A stretch of DNA of 8,447 nucleotides from Thiobacillus sp. (lineage in GTDB: Bacteria > Pseudomonadota > Gammaproteobacteria > Burkholderiales > Thiobacillaceae). Under the pieces are notes generated by a model. It did no database searches. It was not told the origin of the DNA and was given only the letters and a program-made list of their open reading frames with translations. The translations under genes were made by a program, and so were the position numbers. Below, one piece after another: positions 1-6,213 of the stretch. Positions within the stretch are counted from its first letter, which is position 1. Each line of letters starts with the position of its first letter. The stretch is from NCBI RefSeq assembly GCF_024708915.1, contig NZ_JANJXQ010000157.1, positions 1 to 8,447 of the forward strand, given 5' to 3'.

Positions 1-1950
1 CTCGTCCGAGATCGACAGTTCGCCCGAGTAGTCGGTGGTCGCGACCCACAGGCGCAGGATGTCGGCGCCGTACTGGTCCATCACCTTCTGCGGCGCGACG
101 ACGTTGCCCTTCGACTTGCTCATCTTGTGGCCCTTGCCATCGACCACAAAGCCATGGGTCAAGAGCGCGTCGTAGGGCGCGCGGCCGTCGGTCGCGCAGC
201 CGGTGAGGAGCGACGACTGGAACCAGCCGCGATGCTGGTCCGAGCCCTCGAGGTAGAGGTCGGCCGGATGCGCGAGCTCGGGGCGGCGCTTCAGGACGCA
301 GGCGTGGGTGACGCCGGAATCGAACCAGACGTCGAGGGTGTGGCCGGTCTTGTCGTAGTGTGCGGCGTCCTCGCCCAGGAGTTCAGCCGGGTCGAGCGCG
401 AACCAGGCCTCGATGCCCTGCTGCTCGACGCGCTGCGCGACGATTTCCAGCAGCTCGGGCGTCTTCGGGTGCAGCGCGCCGGTTTCCTTGTGGGTGAAGA
501 AGGGCATCGGCACGCCCCAGTTGCGCTGGCGCGAGACGCACCAGTCGGGACGGTTCCTGATCATCGCCTCCAGCCGCGCGCGTCCCCACGACGGGAAGAA
601 CTGCGTCGCGTCGACCGCGCGCATCGCGTGTTCGCGCAGGGTTTCCCCGTGGCCCCTGACCCCTGAGTCCTGACCCCTGTCATCCATGCCGATGAACCAC
701 TGCCGCGTCGCGCGGAAGATGATCGGCGTCTTGTGGCGCCAGCAGTGGGGATAGCTGTGCAGCAGCTTCTCGTGCGCGAGGAGCGCGCCGCTCGCCTCCA
801 GCGTCTCGACGATCAGCGGGTTGGCCTGCCAGATGCTCATGCCGCCGACCAGCGGCACGCTCGCGTAGAAGCGGCCGTCGTCGCCGACCGGGTTGTCGAC
901 CTTGAGGCCGTAGCGGCTGCCGACCACGTAGTCGTCGAGGCCGTGGCCGGGGGCGGTGTGCACCGCGCCGGTGCCGGCGTCCGCGGTGACGTGGTCGCCG
1001 ACGATCACCGGCACCTGGCGCTCCTGGAAGGGGTGCCACAGCACCACCCCCTCGAGCGCCTGGCCCGTGGTATGCGCGATCACCTCGGCGCCCTCGGCGA
1101 GGCCATAGCGCGCGAGCGCGCCCTCGCGCAGGCTCTCGGCGAGGATCAGCAGTCCCTTGGCGGTGCGCACCAGCGCGTACTGGAAATCGGGGTGCAGCGC
1201 CACCGCCTGGTTGGCGGGCAGCGTCCACGGCGTGGTGGTCCAGATGACGACCTGGATCGGCTCGTCGATGGCCGCGATGTCGAAGCGGCGCGCGAGGTCG
1301 GCGCGGTCGGCGACGGCGAAGCCGACGTCGATCGCCGGCGAGGTCTTGTCCTCGTACTCGACCTCGGCCTCGGCGAGCGCCGAGCCGCAGTCGACGCACC
1401 AGTGCACCGGCTTGGCGCCCTGGTACAGATACCCGGCCTGCTGGATCCGCCCCAGCACGCGCAACTGCTCGGCCTCGAACTGGAAGTCCATCGTGCGATA
1501 CGGGTTGCCCCAGTCACCCAGCACGCCGAGGCGGATGAAGTCGGCCTTCTGCCGCTCGATCTGCTCGGCGGCGTAGGCGCGGCACAGTTCGCGGAACTTC
1601 GCCGGCGGGATGTCCTTGCCGTGGGTCTTCTCGACCTGTAGCTCGATCGGCAGCCCGTGGCAGTCCCAGCCCGGCACGTAGGGCGCGTCGAAGCCGGAGA
1701 GGGTCTTGGCCTTGACGATGATGTCCTTGAGGATCTTGTTCACCGCGTGGCCGATATGGATGTCGCCGTTGGCGTAGGGCGGACCGTCGTGCAGGACGAA
1801 TTTCGGGCGCCCGGCCGCGGCCTTGCGGATGGTTTCGTAGCGTTTTTTATCCTGCCAGCTTTTGACCCAGCCGGGCTCGCGCCTGGCGAGGTCGCCGCGC
1901 ATCGGGAAAGGGGTGTCGGGCAGGTTGAGGGTATTTTTATAGTCAGGCAT
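1..1950 (-). CDS. ileS: Isoleucyl-tRNA synthetase, N-terminal 650 residues (runs off the left edge)
   Basis: This class Ia aminoacyl-tRNA synthetase charges tRNA-Ile with isoleucine in the cytoplasm and edits misactivated valine. The frame is open from the ATG at 1950 to base 1, giving 650 codons; the family usually has about 930-950, so the C-terminal tRNA-binding and zinc region lies outside. Seen in order: GDIHIGHAV with the HIGH signature at residues 65-68; the editing (CP1) domain with [11 protein letters not shown] from residue 237 and [11 protein letters not shown] at 331-341; [29 protein letters not shown]; and KMSKS at 609-613. The start matches the usual N-terminus ([19 protein letters not shown]) and overlaps the last 8 bases of ribF as ATGCCTGA. 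No Shine-Dalgarno sequence precedes it, so translational coupling to ribF is likely. A repeat-derived insert lies at about residues 424-433. Identity is certain; only the 3' end is missing. Confidence 0.98.
   Translation of the reverse strand, partial: MPDYKNTLNLPDTPFPMRGDLARREPGWVKSWQDKKRYETIRKAAAGRPKFVLHDGPPYANGDIHIGHAVNKILKDIIVKAKTLSGFDAPYVPGWDCHGLPIELQVEKTHGKDIPPAKFRELCRAYAAEQIERQKADFIRLGVLGDWGNPYRTMDFQFEAEQLRVLGRIQQAGYLYQGAKPVHWCVDCGSALAEAEVEYEDKTSPAIDVGFAVADRADLARRFDIAAIDEPIQVVIWTTTPWTLPANQAVALHPDFQYALVRTAKGLLILAESLREGALARYGLAEGAEVIAHTTGQALEGVVLWHPFQERQVPVIVGDHVTADAGTGAVHTAPGHGLDDYVVGSRYGLKVDNPVGDDGRFYASVPLVGGMSIWQANPLIVETLEASGALLAHEKLLHSYPHCWRHKTPIIFRATRQWFIGMDDRGQDSGVRGHGETLREHAMRAVDATQFFPSWGRARLEAMIRNRPDWCVSRQRNWGVPMPFFTHKETGALHPKTPELLEIVAQRVEQQGIEAWFALDPAELLGEDAAHYDKTGHTLDVWFDSGVTHACVLKRRPELAHPADLYLEGSDQHRGWFQSSLLTGCATDGRAPYDALLTHGFVVDGKGHKMSKSKGNVVAPQKVMDQYGADILRLWVATTDYSGELSISDE
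653..680. repeat. Four-copy heptamer tandem repeat inside ileS
   Basis: Plus-strand reading gives four consecutive 7-mers: CCCCTGA (653-659), CCCCTGA (660-666), GTCCTGA (667-673) and CCCCTGT (674-680). On the ileS strand they encode a polar, glycine-rich stretch (about RGQDSGVRG, residues 425-433) between the catalytic-domain segment ending in WFIGMDD and the segment starting [11 protein letters not shown]. Seven is not a multiple of three, so copy-number changes keep the frame only in steps of three copies (21 bases). The site lies in a linker that, from memory of the family, varies in length among betaproteobacteria. The repeat is seen directly; expansion as its origin is inference. Confidence 0.8.
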
Positions 1951-2890
1951 GGCGCGGTTCGGGTTGAGTCTTGGCCAGATAGCGTTTGGCGTTGTCGACA
2001 TCGCGCTTGATCTGCGCAACGAGGCTGTCGAGGTCGGGATATTTCTCTTCGTCGCGCAGCTTGTGGAGAAAGCTCACGCGCACGCGACGGCCGTAAATGT
2101 CGGCATTGAAATCGAACAGGTGTACTTCGAGCACGGGCACGGCATCCGGGCTTTTGACGGTGGGCCGCTTGCCCAGGCTCGCCACCCCCGCCAGCGGAGC
2201 GCCGTTGAGGCCGTACAGTTCCACTGCAAAGATGCCCATCAGCGGCGGCCGGTTGTGCCGGAGCTGGATGTTGGCGGTGGGAAAGCCGATGTCGCGCCCC
2301 AGCTTGTCGCCGTGCACCACGCGTCCCGAAATGCTGTAGGGCCGGCCCAGCAGGCGCGTGGCATGCTCCAGTTCGCCCGCGGCCAGCGCGTTGCGTACCG
2401 CGGTGGACGAGGCGCGCTCGCCGCCGACTTCGACCGTCGGCAGAAATTCGGCGTCGAAACCGAGCGGCTGGCCAAGGCTTTCGAGCAGCGCGAAATCGCC
2501 CGCGCGCCTGGCGCCGTAGCGGAAGTCGTCGCCCACCAGTACGTAGCGCGCCTGCAGGGTGCGGCCCAGCACGCGTTCGATGAAGGCCTCGGCAGTCAGT
2601 GCGGAGAATGCGCGGTCGAAACGGAACACGTGCAAGCGGTCGATGCCAAGCTGTTGCAGGCATTCGGCCTTTTCGCGCAGGCTGGACAGGCGCGCAGGCG
2701 CCTGCTCGGGCGCAAAAAACTCACGCGGATGCGGTTCGAAGCTCAGCACACAGCTTGGCAGGCCACGCGTCCGCGCCACGTCCTGCAGGCGGGCGAGCAT
2801 GGCCTGATGTCCGAGGTGCAGGCCGTCGAAGTTGCCGATGGTGACCGCGTGGGGTGTGCCGAGAGCGTTGAAACCGTGGGTGATGCGCAT
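1943..2890 (-). CDS. ribF: Bifunctional riboflavin kinase / FMN adenylyltransferase (FAD synthetase)
   Basis: RibF phosphorylates riboflavin to FMN and adenylylates FMN to FAD in the cytoplasm. The 315-residue length is normal for the bacterial bifunctional type. The N-terminal adenylyltransferase domain shows [12 protein letters not shown] (residues 17-28), FEPHPREFF, a [11 protein letters not shown] segment and SSTAVRNAL. The C-terminal flavokinase domain shows [19 protein letters not shown] (PTAN ending at residue 207), SLGKRPT and [14 protein letters not shown], in which Glu255 matches the usual catalytic base. The ATG at 2890 gives the expected N-terminus, though no good Shine-Dalgarno sequence precedes it. 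The stop overlaps the ileS start by 8 bases, and ribF-ileS is a common pairing in proteobacteria. murJ ends 62 bases upstream on the same strand. No FMN riboswitch-like leader is visible in that gap. Confidence 0.97.
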   Translation of the reverse strand: MRITHGFNALGTPHAVTIGNFDGLHLGHQAMLARLQDVARTRGLPSCVLSFEPHPREFFAPEQAPARLSSLREKAECLQQLGIDRLHVFRFDRAFSALTAEAFIERVLGRTLQARYVLVGDDFRYGARRAGDFALLESLGQPLGFDAEFLPTVEVGGERASSTAVRNALAAGELEHATRLLGRPYSISGRVVHGDKLGRDIGFPTANIQLRHNRPPLMGIFAVELYGLNGAPLAGVASLGKRPTVKSPDAVPVLEVHLFDFNADIYGRRVRVSFLHKLRDEEKYPDLDSLVAQIKRDVDNAKRYLAKTQPEPRHA

Positions 2891-2929
2891 GGGGTTGATG
2901 CGTAGGGCGAACCGGCGCGAAAAGGCCTA

Positions 2930-2956
2930 ATTCTAGCTGATTAAGCGGCCCGTTAA
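2930..2956 (-). promoter_or_regulatory. Weak candidate sigma-70 promoter for ribF-ileS
   Basis: On the minus strand a TAGAAT -10 (plus coordinates 2930-2935, 5 of 6 consensus) is preceded by TTAACG (2951-2956, 4 of 6) with a short 15-base spacer. The -35 would overlap the murJ stop codon. The spacer is suboptimal, so read-through from murJ may be the main source of ribF transcript. No convincing intrinsic terminator separates murJ from ribF. Confidence 0.3.
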
Positions 2957-4491
2957 TTCGCCGCCCGCCGCGCGAACTGCCGCGGGCGGAAGCCCATCAG
3001 CCCCAGCGCGGCAAAATACAGCGCGATCCCGCCGCCGACCAGCAGCGACAGCCGCAGCAGCCGGTCGAGGGAGCCGGCCGCCAGCCACCACTGCGCTTCG
3101 CCCATAGCGTAGAACAGCATCGCCGCCATCAGCGTAACCGCCGCCAGCACGCGCAGAAAGTATCCGGCCCAGCCCGGCTGCGGCTGGTAAATCTGCTGCT
3201 TTTTCAGCAGATGCAGCAGCAGTCCGGCGTTGAGGCAGGCGCCCAGGCCGATGGCCAGCGCCAGCCCGGCGTGGCCGAGCGGGCCGATGAAGGCGAGGTT
3301 CATCAACTGGGTGGCGACGAGGGTGAAGATGGCAACCTTGACCGGGGTGCGGATGTTCTGCCGTGCGTAAAATCCGGGCGCCAGCACCTTGACCAGGATC
3401 AGTCCGACCAGTCCCAGGCTGTAGGCGATCAGCGCCTGCTGCGTCATGCTCACGTCGTTCGCGGTGAAGGCGCCGTAATGAAACAGCGTGGTGATGAGCG
3501 GCACTGCCAGCACCGCCAGCGCAGCGGCAGAGGGCAGCGCAAGCAGCAGCGTGAGCCGCAAACCCCAGTCGAGCAGTTTGGAGTATTCGGCCGGTGAGTC
3601 GTCGGCGTAATGCTTGGCCAGACTGGGCAGCAGAATGGTGCCCAGTGCAACCCCCAGCATGCCGGTGGGAAACTCCATCAGACGGTCGGCGTAATACAGC
3701 CACGACACGCTGCCGGTGGCTAGAAACGAGGCGAAGACGGTGTTGATCAAGAGACTGATCTGCGCGACCGAGACGCCCAGCGTGGCGGGTGCCATCAATT
3801 TCAGCACGCGCTTGAGGCCGGGGTCGTCGAAACGCCGGGTTGGGCGCGGCAGCATGCGGATCTTCAACAAATGCGGCAGCATCCACGCCAGTTGCAGCAC
3901 CCCGCCCAGCGCCACGCCCCAGCCCAGTGCCAGCACCGGCGGATCGAAATACGGCGCCAGCCACAGGGCCGCGGCGATCATGGACAGATTCAGCAGCACC
4001 GGTGCAAACGCAGGCACTGAAAACTTGCTGAAGGTATTGAGAATGCCCGCCGCCAGGGCCACCAGCGAAATGAAGATGATGTAGGGAAACGTGATACGCA
4101 GCAGGGTGACGGTGAGGGCGAATTTTTCCGGTTCGGCGCGGAATCCCGGCGCGCTGACATAGGCCACCCACGGCGCGCCCACAATGCCCAGTAGTGCAAC
4201 CGCGACCAGCACCAGTGTCAGCACGGTGGCAACCTGATTGACCAGGGTCTGGGTGGCGTCATGGCCCTGGCGGCTCTTGTATTCCGCGAGGATCGGCACA
4301 AACGCCTGCGAGAAGGCGCCTTCGGCAAACAGGCGCCGCAGCAGGTTGGGGATTTTGAAGGCGACGAAGAAAGCGTCGGTCAGGAGCCCGGCACCGAACA
4401 CGCGGGCGATGAGGGTATCGCGCACGAATCCCAGTATGCGGGAGAGCAGGGTCATGCTGCTGACCGCAGCGAGGGCTTTGAGGAGATTCAT
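2953..4491 (-). CDS. murJ: Lipid II flippase MurJ (MviN)
   Basis: MurJ is an inner-membrane MOP-superfamily transporter that moves lipid II from the cytoplasmic to the periplasmic face for peptidoglycan synthesis. The 512 residues starting at [14 protein letters not shown] match the family length (about 510), with around 14 hydrophobic segments. Residues important in the E. coli protein keep the same numbers: Arg18, Arg24, Asp39 and Arg52 in the N-terminal part ([25 protein letters not shown]), and Arg270 in [10 protein letters not shown]. The frame extends 22 codons upstream to an ATG at 4557, but that extension does not resemble family N-termini, so 4491 is preferred. The Shine-Dalgarno is weak. 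The gene is divergent from rpsT and lies upstream of ribF-ileS on the same strand. The mviN-rpsT divergent arrangement is, as I recall it, typical of this class of bacteria. Confidence 0.98.
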   Translation of the reverse strand: MNLLKALAAVSSMTLLSRILGFVRDTLIARVFGAGLLTDAFFVAFKIPNLLRRLFAEGAFSQAFVPILAEYKSRQGHDATQTLVNQVATVLTLVLVAVALLGIVGAPWVAYVSAPGFRAEPEKFALTVTLLRITFPYIIFISLVALAAGILNTFSKFSVPAFAPVLLNLSMIAAALWLAPYFDPPVLALGWGVALGGVLQLAWMLPHLLKIRMLPRPTRRFDDPGLKRVLKLMAPATLGVSVAQISLLINTVFASFLATGSVSWLYYADRLMEFPTGMLGVALGTILLPSLAKHYADDSPAEYSKLLDWGLRLTLLLALPSAAALAVLAVPLITTLFHYGAFTANDVSMTQQALIAYSLGLVGLILVKVLAPGFYARQNIRTPVKVAIFTLVATQLMNLAFIGPLGHAGLALAIGLGACLNAGLLLHLLKKQQIYQPQPGWAGYFLRVLAAVTLMAAMLFYAMGEAQWWLAAGSLDRLLRLSLLVGGGIALYFAALGLMGFRPRQFARRAAN

Positions 4492-4512
4492 GGATGGCGG
4501 CGTTTTGCGCGC

Positions 4513-4541
4513 ATTGTGCGGGCCGGGCGCGCCAACTGCAA
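4513..4541 (-). promoter_or_regulatory. Weak candidate promoter for murJ
   Basis: On the minus strand TTGCAG (4536-4541) and CACAAT (4513-4518) are separated by exactly 17 bases, matching 3 and 4 of 6 consensus positions. Position upstream of the murJ ATG at 4491 is suitable. The adjacent short AACTGC/AACTGC/AATTGC series (plus strand, about 4534-4551) makes TTG-like hexamers recur, so the -35 assignment is uncertain. Confidence 0.3.
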
Positions 4542-4563
4542 CTGCAATTGCGTGCAAAACAGC

Positions 4564-4593
4564 TTGATTTGTGGCCGGGGTTTCCCATACAAT
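4564..4593 (+). promoter_or_regulatory. Sigma-70-type promoter candidate for rpsT
   Basis: TTGATT (4564-4569, 4 of 6) and TACAAT (4588-4593, 5 of 6) lie 18 bases apart. Transcription would start near 4600, giving a leader of roughly 135 nt before the rpsT ATG at 4734. This is the best promoter match in the murJ-rpsT intergenic region. Confidence 0.55.
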
Positions 4594-4619
4594 CGCGGGC
4601 TTTGGTGGATCTGTCCCGT

Positions 4620-4657
4620 CTGAAACAGGGCGCCTCAGATTGAATTTGCCCTGTCAG
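4620..4657 (+). promoter_or_regulatory. Stem-loop 1 in the rpsT leader
   Basis: CTGA (4620-4623) pairs with TCAG (4654-4657), and CAGGGC (4626-4631) with GCCCTG (4648-4653). That gives a 10-bp stem with a 2-base AA bulge and a 16-base loop. It lies inside the predicted rpsT 5' untranslated region. There is no U-run after it, so it is not a terminator. Function is unknown. Confidence 0.45.
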
Positions 4658-4685
4658 CACGACGGCGGGGCGCACAGATTAATTT

Positions 4686-4716
4686 ATCCCGACCATATTA
4701 TGGATATGGTCGGGAT
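4686..4716 (+). promoter_or_regulatory. Perfect 12-bp hairpin just upstream of the rpsT ribosome binding site
   Basis: ATCCCGACCATA (4686-4697) and TATGGTCGGGAT (4705-4716) are perfect reverse complements around a 7-base loop (TTATGGA). The stem ends 4 bases before the AGGAG Shine-Dalgarno sequence at 4721-4725. There is no long T-tract, so it is unlikely to be an intrinsic terminator. S20 represses its own translation in E. coli, so a regulatory or stabilising role in the leader is plausible, but that is inference. Confidence 0.6.
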
Positions 4717-4733
4717 TTACAGGAGCAGAATAC

Positions 4734-4997
4734 ATGGCGAACTCCGCCCAGGCGCGCAAGCGCGCACGTCAAGCCAGCGCGCAGCGCGACAGCAACATGA
4801 GCCAGCGTTCGGAATTGCGCACCGCGATCAAGAAAGTGCGTAAAGCCATCGAGGCCGGCGACAAGGCCGTCGCCCAGCAGGTTTTTCAGGCTTCCATGAG
4901 CGTGATCGACAGCATCGCCGACAAGCAGATCGTTCACAAGAACAAGGCTGCACGCCATAAGAGCCGCCTGTCTCTGGCGGTCAAGAGCATGGCCTGA
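4734..4997 (+). CDS. rpsT: 30S ribosomal protein S20
   Basis: S20 is a primary 16S rRNA-binding protein of the small subunit that helps early 30S assembly. The 87 residues match the family length, and the composition is lysine/arginine/alanine rich and helical. The N-terminus [13 protein letters not shown] and the core segments [27 protein letters not shown] (here [14 protein letters not shown]) and the terminal LAVKSMA are characteristic. AGGAG at 4721-4725, 8 bases before the ATG, fixes the start. The gene is monocistronic: it has its own promoter candidate, a structured leader and an intrinsic terminator 21 bases after the stop. It is divergent from murJ. Confidence 0.99.
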   Translation: MANSAQARKRARQASAQRDSNMSQRSELRTAIKKVRKAIEAGDKAVAQQVFQASMSVIDSIADKQIVHKNKAARHKSRLSLAVKSMA

Positions 4998-5017
4998 GCG
5001 GTCAGGCGCCGCACAGT

Positions 5018-5043
5018 GAAAACGCCGCATCTGCGGCGTTTTT
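5018..5043. terminator. Bidirectional intrinsic terminator between rpsT and the DUF3579 gene
   Basis: CGCCGC (5023-5028) pairs with GCGGCG (5033-5038) around a 4-base loop. The stem is flanked by AAAA (5019-5022) and TTTTT (5039-5043), so a U-tract is present when read from either strand. It follows rpsT by about 20 bases and the convergent DUF3579 stop by about 33 bases, so it can serve both genes. Confidence 0.9.
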
Positions 5044-5075
5044 CATTTCCATTTTCAATTCCGGGAGCTGCGGGT

Positions 5076-5357
5076 TCAGTCGGCGTTTTCAGTCAGCAAT
5101 TCGTTGCAGCTGGCGAAGGTTAGCAAAAAACGGTAGGCGTTGGGATCGGCGGTTTTGAGTTTCTTGTCCACCACCACGCAACGGATGCTGTCCAGCGTGG
5201 TGGGTTGCACGTACGGCGAATAATTGGTGCGGTTGTTGGGGTCGATCACCGCGAAGGCGCCCGCCAGGCGATCGGCCCAGTCGCTCGGCCGAAACCGGGC
5301 ACCCTTGGCGGTGATGCCGCGAATAATGAAGGGGGCGTTGGCGGAAGCGTCATCCAT
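5076..5357 (-). CDS. DUF3579 family protein of unknown function
   Basis: This 93-residue protein matches what I know of the DUF3579 family, small soluble proteins found mainly in betaproteobacteria and lacking an assigned function. Supporting segments are FIIRGITAKGARFRPSDWADRLAG (split here as FIIRGIT at residues 10-16 and FRPSDWADRLAG at 22-33), YSPYVQP at 46-52, and IRCVVVDKKL followed by a helical C-terminus. No signal peptide or membrane segment is evident. The ATG at 5357 is preceded by an extended -10 element about 31 bases upstream, giving a very short leader, but the Shine-Dalgarno is poor. It converges on rpsT and is divergent from the small membrane protein gene. A place near rpsT and arg genes is, by recollection, common for this family. 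Assignment to the family is firm; the role is unknown. Confidence 0.88.
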   Translation of the reverse strand: MDDASANAPFIIRGITAKGARFRPSDWADRLAGAFAVIDPNNRTNYSPYVQPTTLDSIRCVVVDKKLKTADPNAYRFLLTFASCNELLTENAD

Positions 5358-5387
5358 GAGTGGGCGGGCGGCTGAAGGAATCGGCGG

Positions 5388-5396
5388 ATTTTAGCA
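5388..5396 (-). promoter_or_regulatory. Extended -10 promoter candidate for the DUF3579 gene
   Basis: On the minus strand the bases read TGCTAAAAT: a TAAAAT hexamer (5 of 6) with the TGn extension of extended -10 promoters. Transcription would start near 5381, about 24 bases before the ATG at 5357. No good -35 is visible, which extended -10 promoters can tolerate. Confidence 0.45.
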
Positions 5397-5427
5397 TGCA
5401 GTCGCCGGAGCGAAGGGGGTGCGGCGC

Positions 5428-5456
5428 TTGCGCGATCGCGGCATTTTGAAGATACT
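5428..5456 (+). promoter_or_regulatory. Weak promoter candidate for the small membrane protein and PuuD-like gene
   Basis: TTGCGC (5428-5433) and GATACT (5451-5456, 4 of 6) are 17 bases apart. Only the TTG of the -35 matches. It lies upstream of the strong ribosome binding site at 5494-5500 and is the best I can see in this 151-base divergent gap. Confidence 0.25.
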
Positions 5457-5493
5457 GGCGCCGGCTTATCCGACAAAAACAGTCAACCATTCG

Positions 5494-5500
5494 AAGGAGG
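5494..5500 (+). promoter_or_regulatory. Strong ribosome binding site that fixes a 31-codon gene
   Basis: AAGGAGG matches the anti-Shine-Dalgarno sequence at every base and sits 8 bases before the ATG at 5509. It is the strongest such site in the window and is the main argument that the very short frame after it is translated. Confidence 0.85.
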
Positions 5501-5508
5501 AGAGAACC

Positions 5509-5604
5509 ATGAAAAACCCGCTGGATTCGCTGTGGGGTACCGTTATCGCAGGCGTCGTGCTCACGGCTGTGCTGGTTGTCTTTGCCAGAAACTTTTTGAG
5601 TTAA
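5509..5604 (+). CDS. Small single-span membrane protein, 31 residues, unknown function
   Basis: I do not recognise a named family. The protein begins MKNPLDSLWG, then has one hydrophobic helix (about residues 11-26, TVIAGVVLTAVLVVFA) and a short RNFLS tail. The Asp and the single Arg flanking the helix do not settle its orientation. A perfect Shine-Dalgarno sequence 8 bases upstream and a stop only 9 bases before the next start argue for a real gene co-translated with the PuuD-like membrane protein. The size and layout resemble small accessory subunits of membrane oxidoreductases (CydX-like in size only). A role as a partner of the next gene is inference. Confidence 0.75.
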   Translation: MKNPLDSLWGTVIAGVVLTAVLVVFARNFLS

Positions 5605-5613
5605 GGGGGCGCA

Positions 5614-6114
5614 ATGGAAAACGTCGATATCGTCTCCGCACTGTCCCGCTGGATCCACTTCATGGCGGGCATCATGTGGATCGGCCTGCTGTATTACTTC
5701 AACTTCGTCCAGGTGGCGGCACTGAAAAATGCCGGCGCCGACGGCACCGCCGCAGGCATCACCAAGCATGTCGCGCCGCGTGCCCTGCTGTTCTTCCGCT
5801 GGGCCGCCGTGGTGACCTGGATTGCCGGCGCCGCCTTGCTGGGCCCGTATTTCATGGACGCCTTCCTGCTGCGCAACGGCATGGGCCCGATCGGTATCGG
5901 CGCCTGGCTCGGAACCATCATGCTGTTCAACGTGTGGGTGCTGATCTGGCCGAATCAGAAGAAAATTCTGGGCATGGTGCCGGCAACCGACGAGGAGAAG
6001 AACAAGGCGCGTCGCGTCGCCTTTCTGGCGTCGCGCACCAACACCATGCTGTCGATTCCGATGCTGTTCTTCATGGCGACCGGGATGTCTCACTCGGCGC
6101 TTTTCAGCCTATAA
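5614..6114 (+). CDS. Four-helix membrane protein related to the PuuD urate hydroxylase membrane domain
   Basis: This 166-residue protein has about four transmembrane segments (roughly 12-32, 57-80, 92-112 and 144-164). Features recalled from the membrane domain of PuuD-type urate hydroxylases (Urate_ox_N family) are RWIHFMAGIMWIG near the start, FNVWVLIWPNQKKIL at about 105-119 and SRTNTMLSIPMLFFM at about 140-154. His15, His52 and His160 are candidate haem or metal ligands. Full PuuD proteins are much longer and end in a cytochrome c domain; here no CxxCH motif is present and the frame stops normally, so this is a short stand-alone version. No purine-degradation gene is nearby, so urate oxidation should not be assumed. 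AAGGGG at 5603-5608 precedes the ATG. It is probably co-transcribed with the 31-residue gene before it. Confidence 0.82.
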   Translation: MENVDIVSALSRWIHFMAGIMWIGLLYYFNFVQVAALKNAGADGTAAGITKHVAPRALLFFRWAAVVTWIAGAALLGPYFMDAFLLRNGMGPIGIGAWLGTIMLFNVWVLIWPNQKKILGMVPATDEEKNKARRVAFLASRTNTMLSIPMLFFMATGMSHSALFSL

Positions 6115-6115
6115 T
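6110..6115 (+). promoter_or_regulatory. Perfect TATAAT overlapping the stop of the PuuD-like gene (possible -10)
   Basis: TATAAT includes the TAA stop codon at 6112-6114. No recognisable -35 lies 16-18 bases upstream, so promoter activity is uncertain. If active, transcription would start near 6121 and run directly into the hairpin at 6136-6158 before reaching argD. Confidence 0.25.
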
Positions 6116-6135
6116 CAAGGCGGTGCGTGACAAGC

Positions 6136-6158
6136 ACGGCGGCTCAGGCCGCCGTTTT
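6136..6158 (+). terminator. Intrinsic terminator after the PuuD-like gene
   Basis: ACGGCGGC (6136-6143) pairs with GCCGCCGT (6148-6155) around the loop TCAG, followed by a T-rich run (TTTTCT, 6155-6160). It begins 21 bases after the stop and separates the membrane-protein pair from argD. Confidence 0.85.
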
Positions 6159-6165
6159 CTATTCA

Positions 6166-6189
6166 AGCCATTTCAAGAACAGCCATTTC
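6166..6189 (+). repeat. Two direct copies of AGCCATTTC in the argD leader
   Basis: AGCCATTTC occurs at 6166-6174 and 6181-6189, a 15-base period, between the terminator and the argD start. It does not match the ArgR operator patterns I know. It may be chance, or a spaced binding site. Confidence 0.3.
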
Positions 6190-6213
6190 GGGACAGCCTG
6201 GTTGAGGACTGCC

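Noticed and set aside
733..1641. Long open frame on the plus strand opposite ileS
   Set aside because: It is antisense to a clear ileS with all motifs in place; high GC creates long antisense frames. No ribosome binding site or recognisable domain.
1949..2905. 318-codon plus-strand frame opposite ribF
   Set aside because: Shadow of ribF on the other strand; composition is Gln/Val/Ala-rich without known motifs.
2891..2952. FMN riboswitch upstream of ribF
   Set aside because: The gap to murJ is only 62 bases and lacks the conserved RFN element; too short for that riboswitch.
2933..4171. 412-codon minus-strand frame in a second frame within murJ
   Set aside because: The true murJ frame has the conserved residues; this frame is Arg/Ala/Gly-rich out-of-frame translation.
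4492..4557. Upstream extension of murJ to the ATG at 4557
   Set aside because: The added residues do not resemble MurJ N-termini, and [14 protein letters not shown] is the standard start; the extension also crosses the likely promoter.
5246..5476. 76-codon minus-strand frame overlapping the DUF3579 gene start
   Set aside because: It overlaps the DUF3579 gene in another frame, covers its promoter element and looks like low-complexity out-of-frame protein.
5350..6093. 247-codon minus-strand frame opposite the membrane-protein pair
   Set aside because: Antisense to two genes with good ribosome binding sites and membrane-protein character; His/Gln/Arg-rich with no recognisable domain.
6127..6213. 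N-terminal extension of argD
   Set aside because: It would be translated from the terminator hairpin; the ATG at 6214 has a GAGGA site and gives the normal family length.
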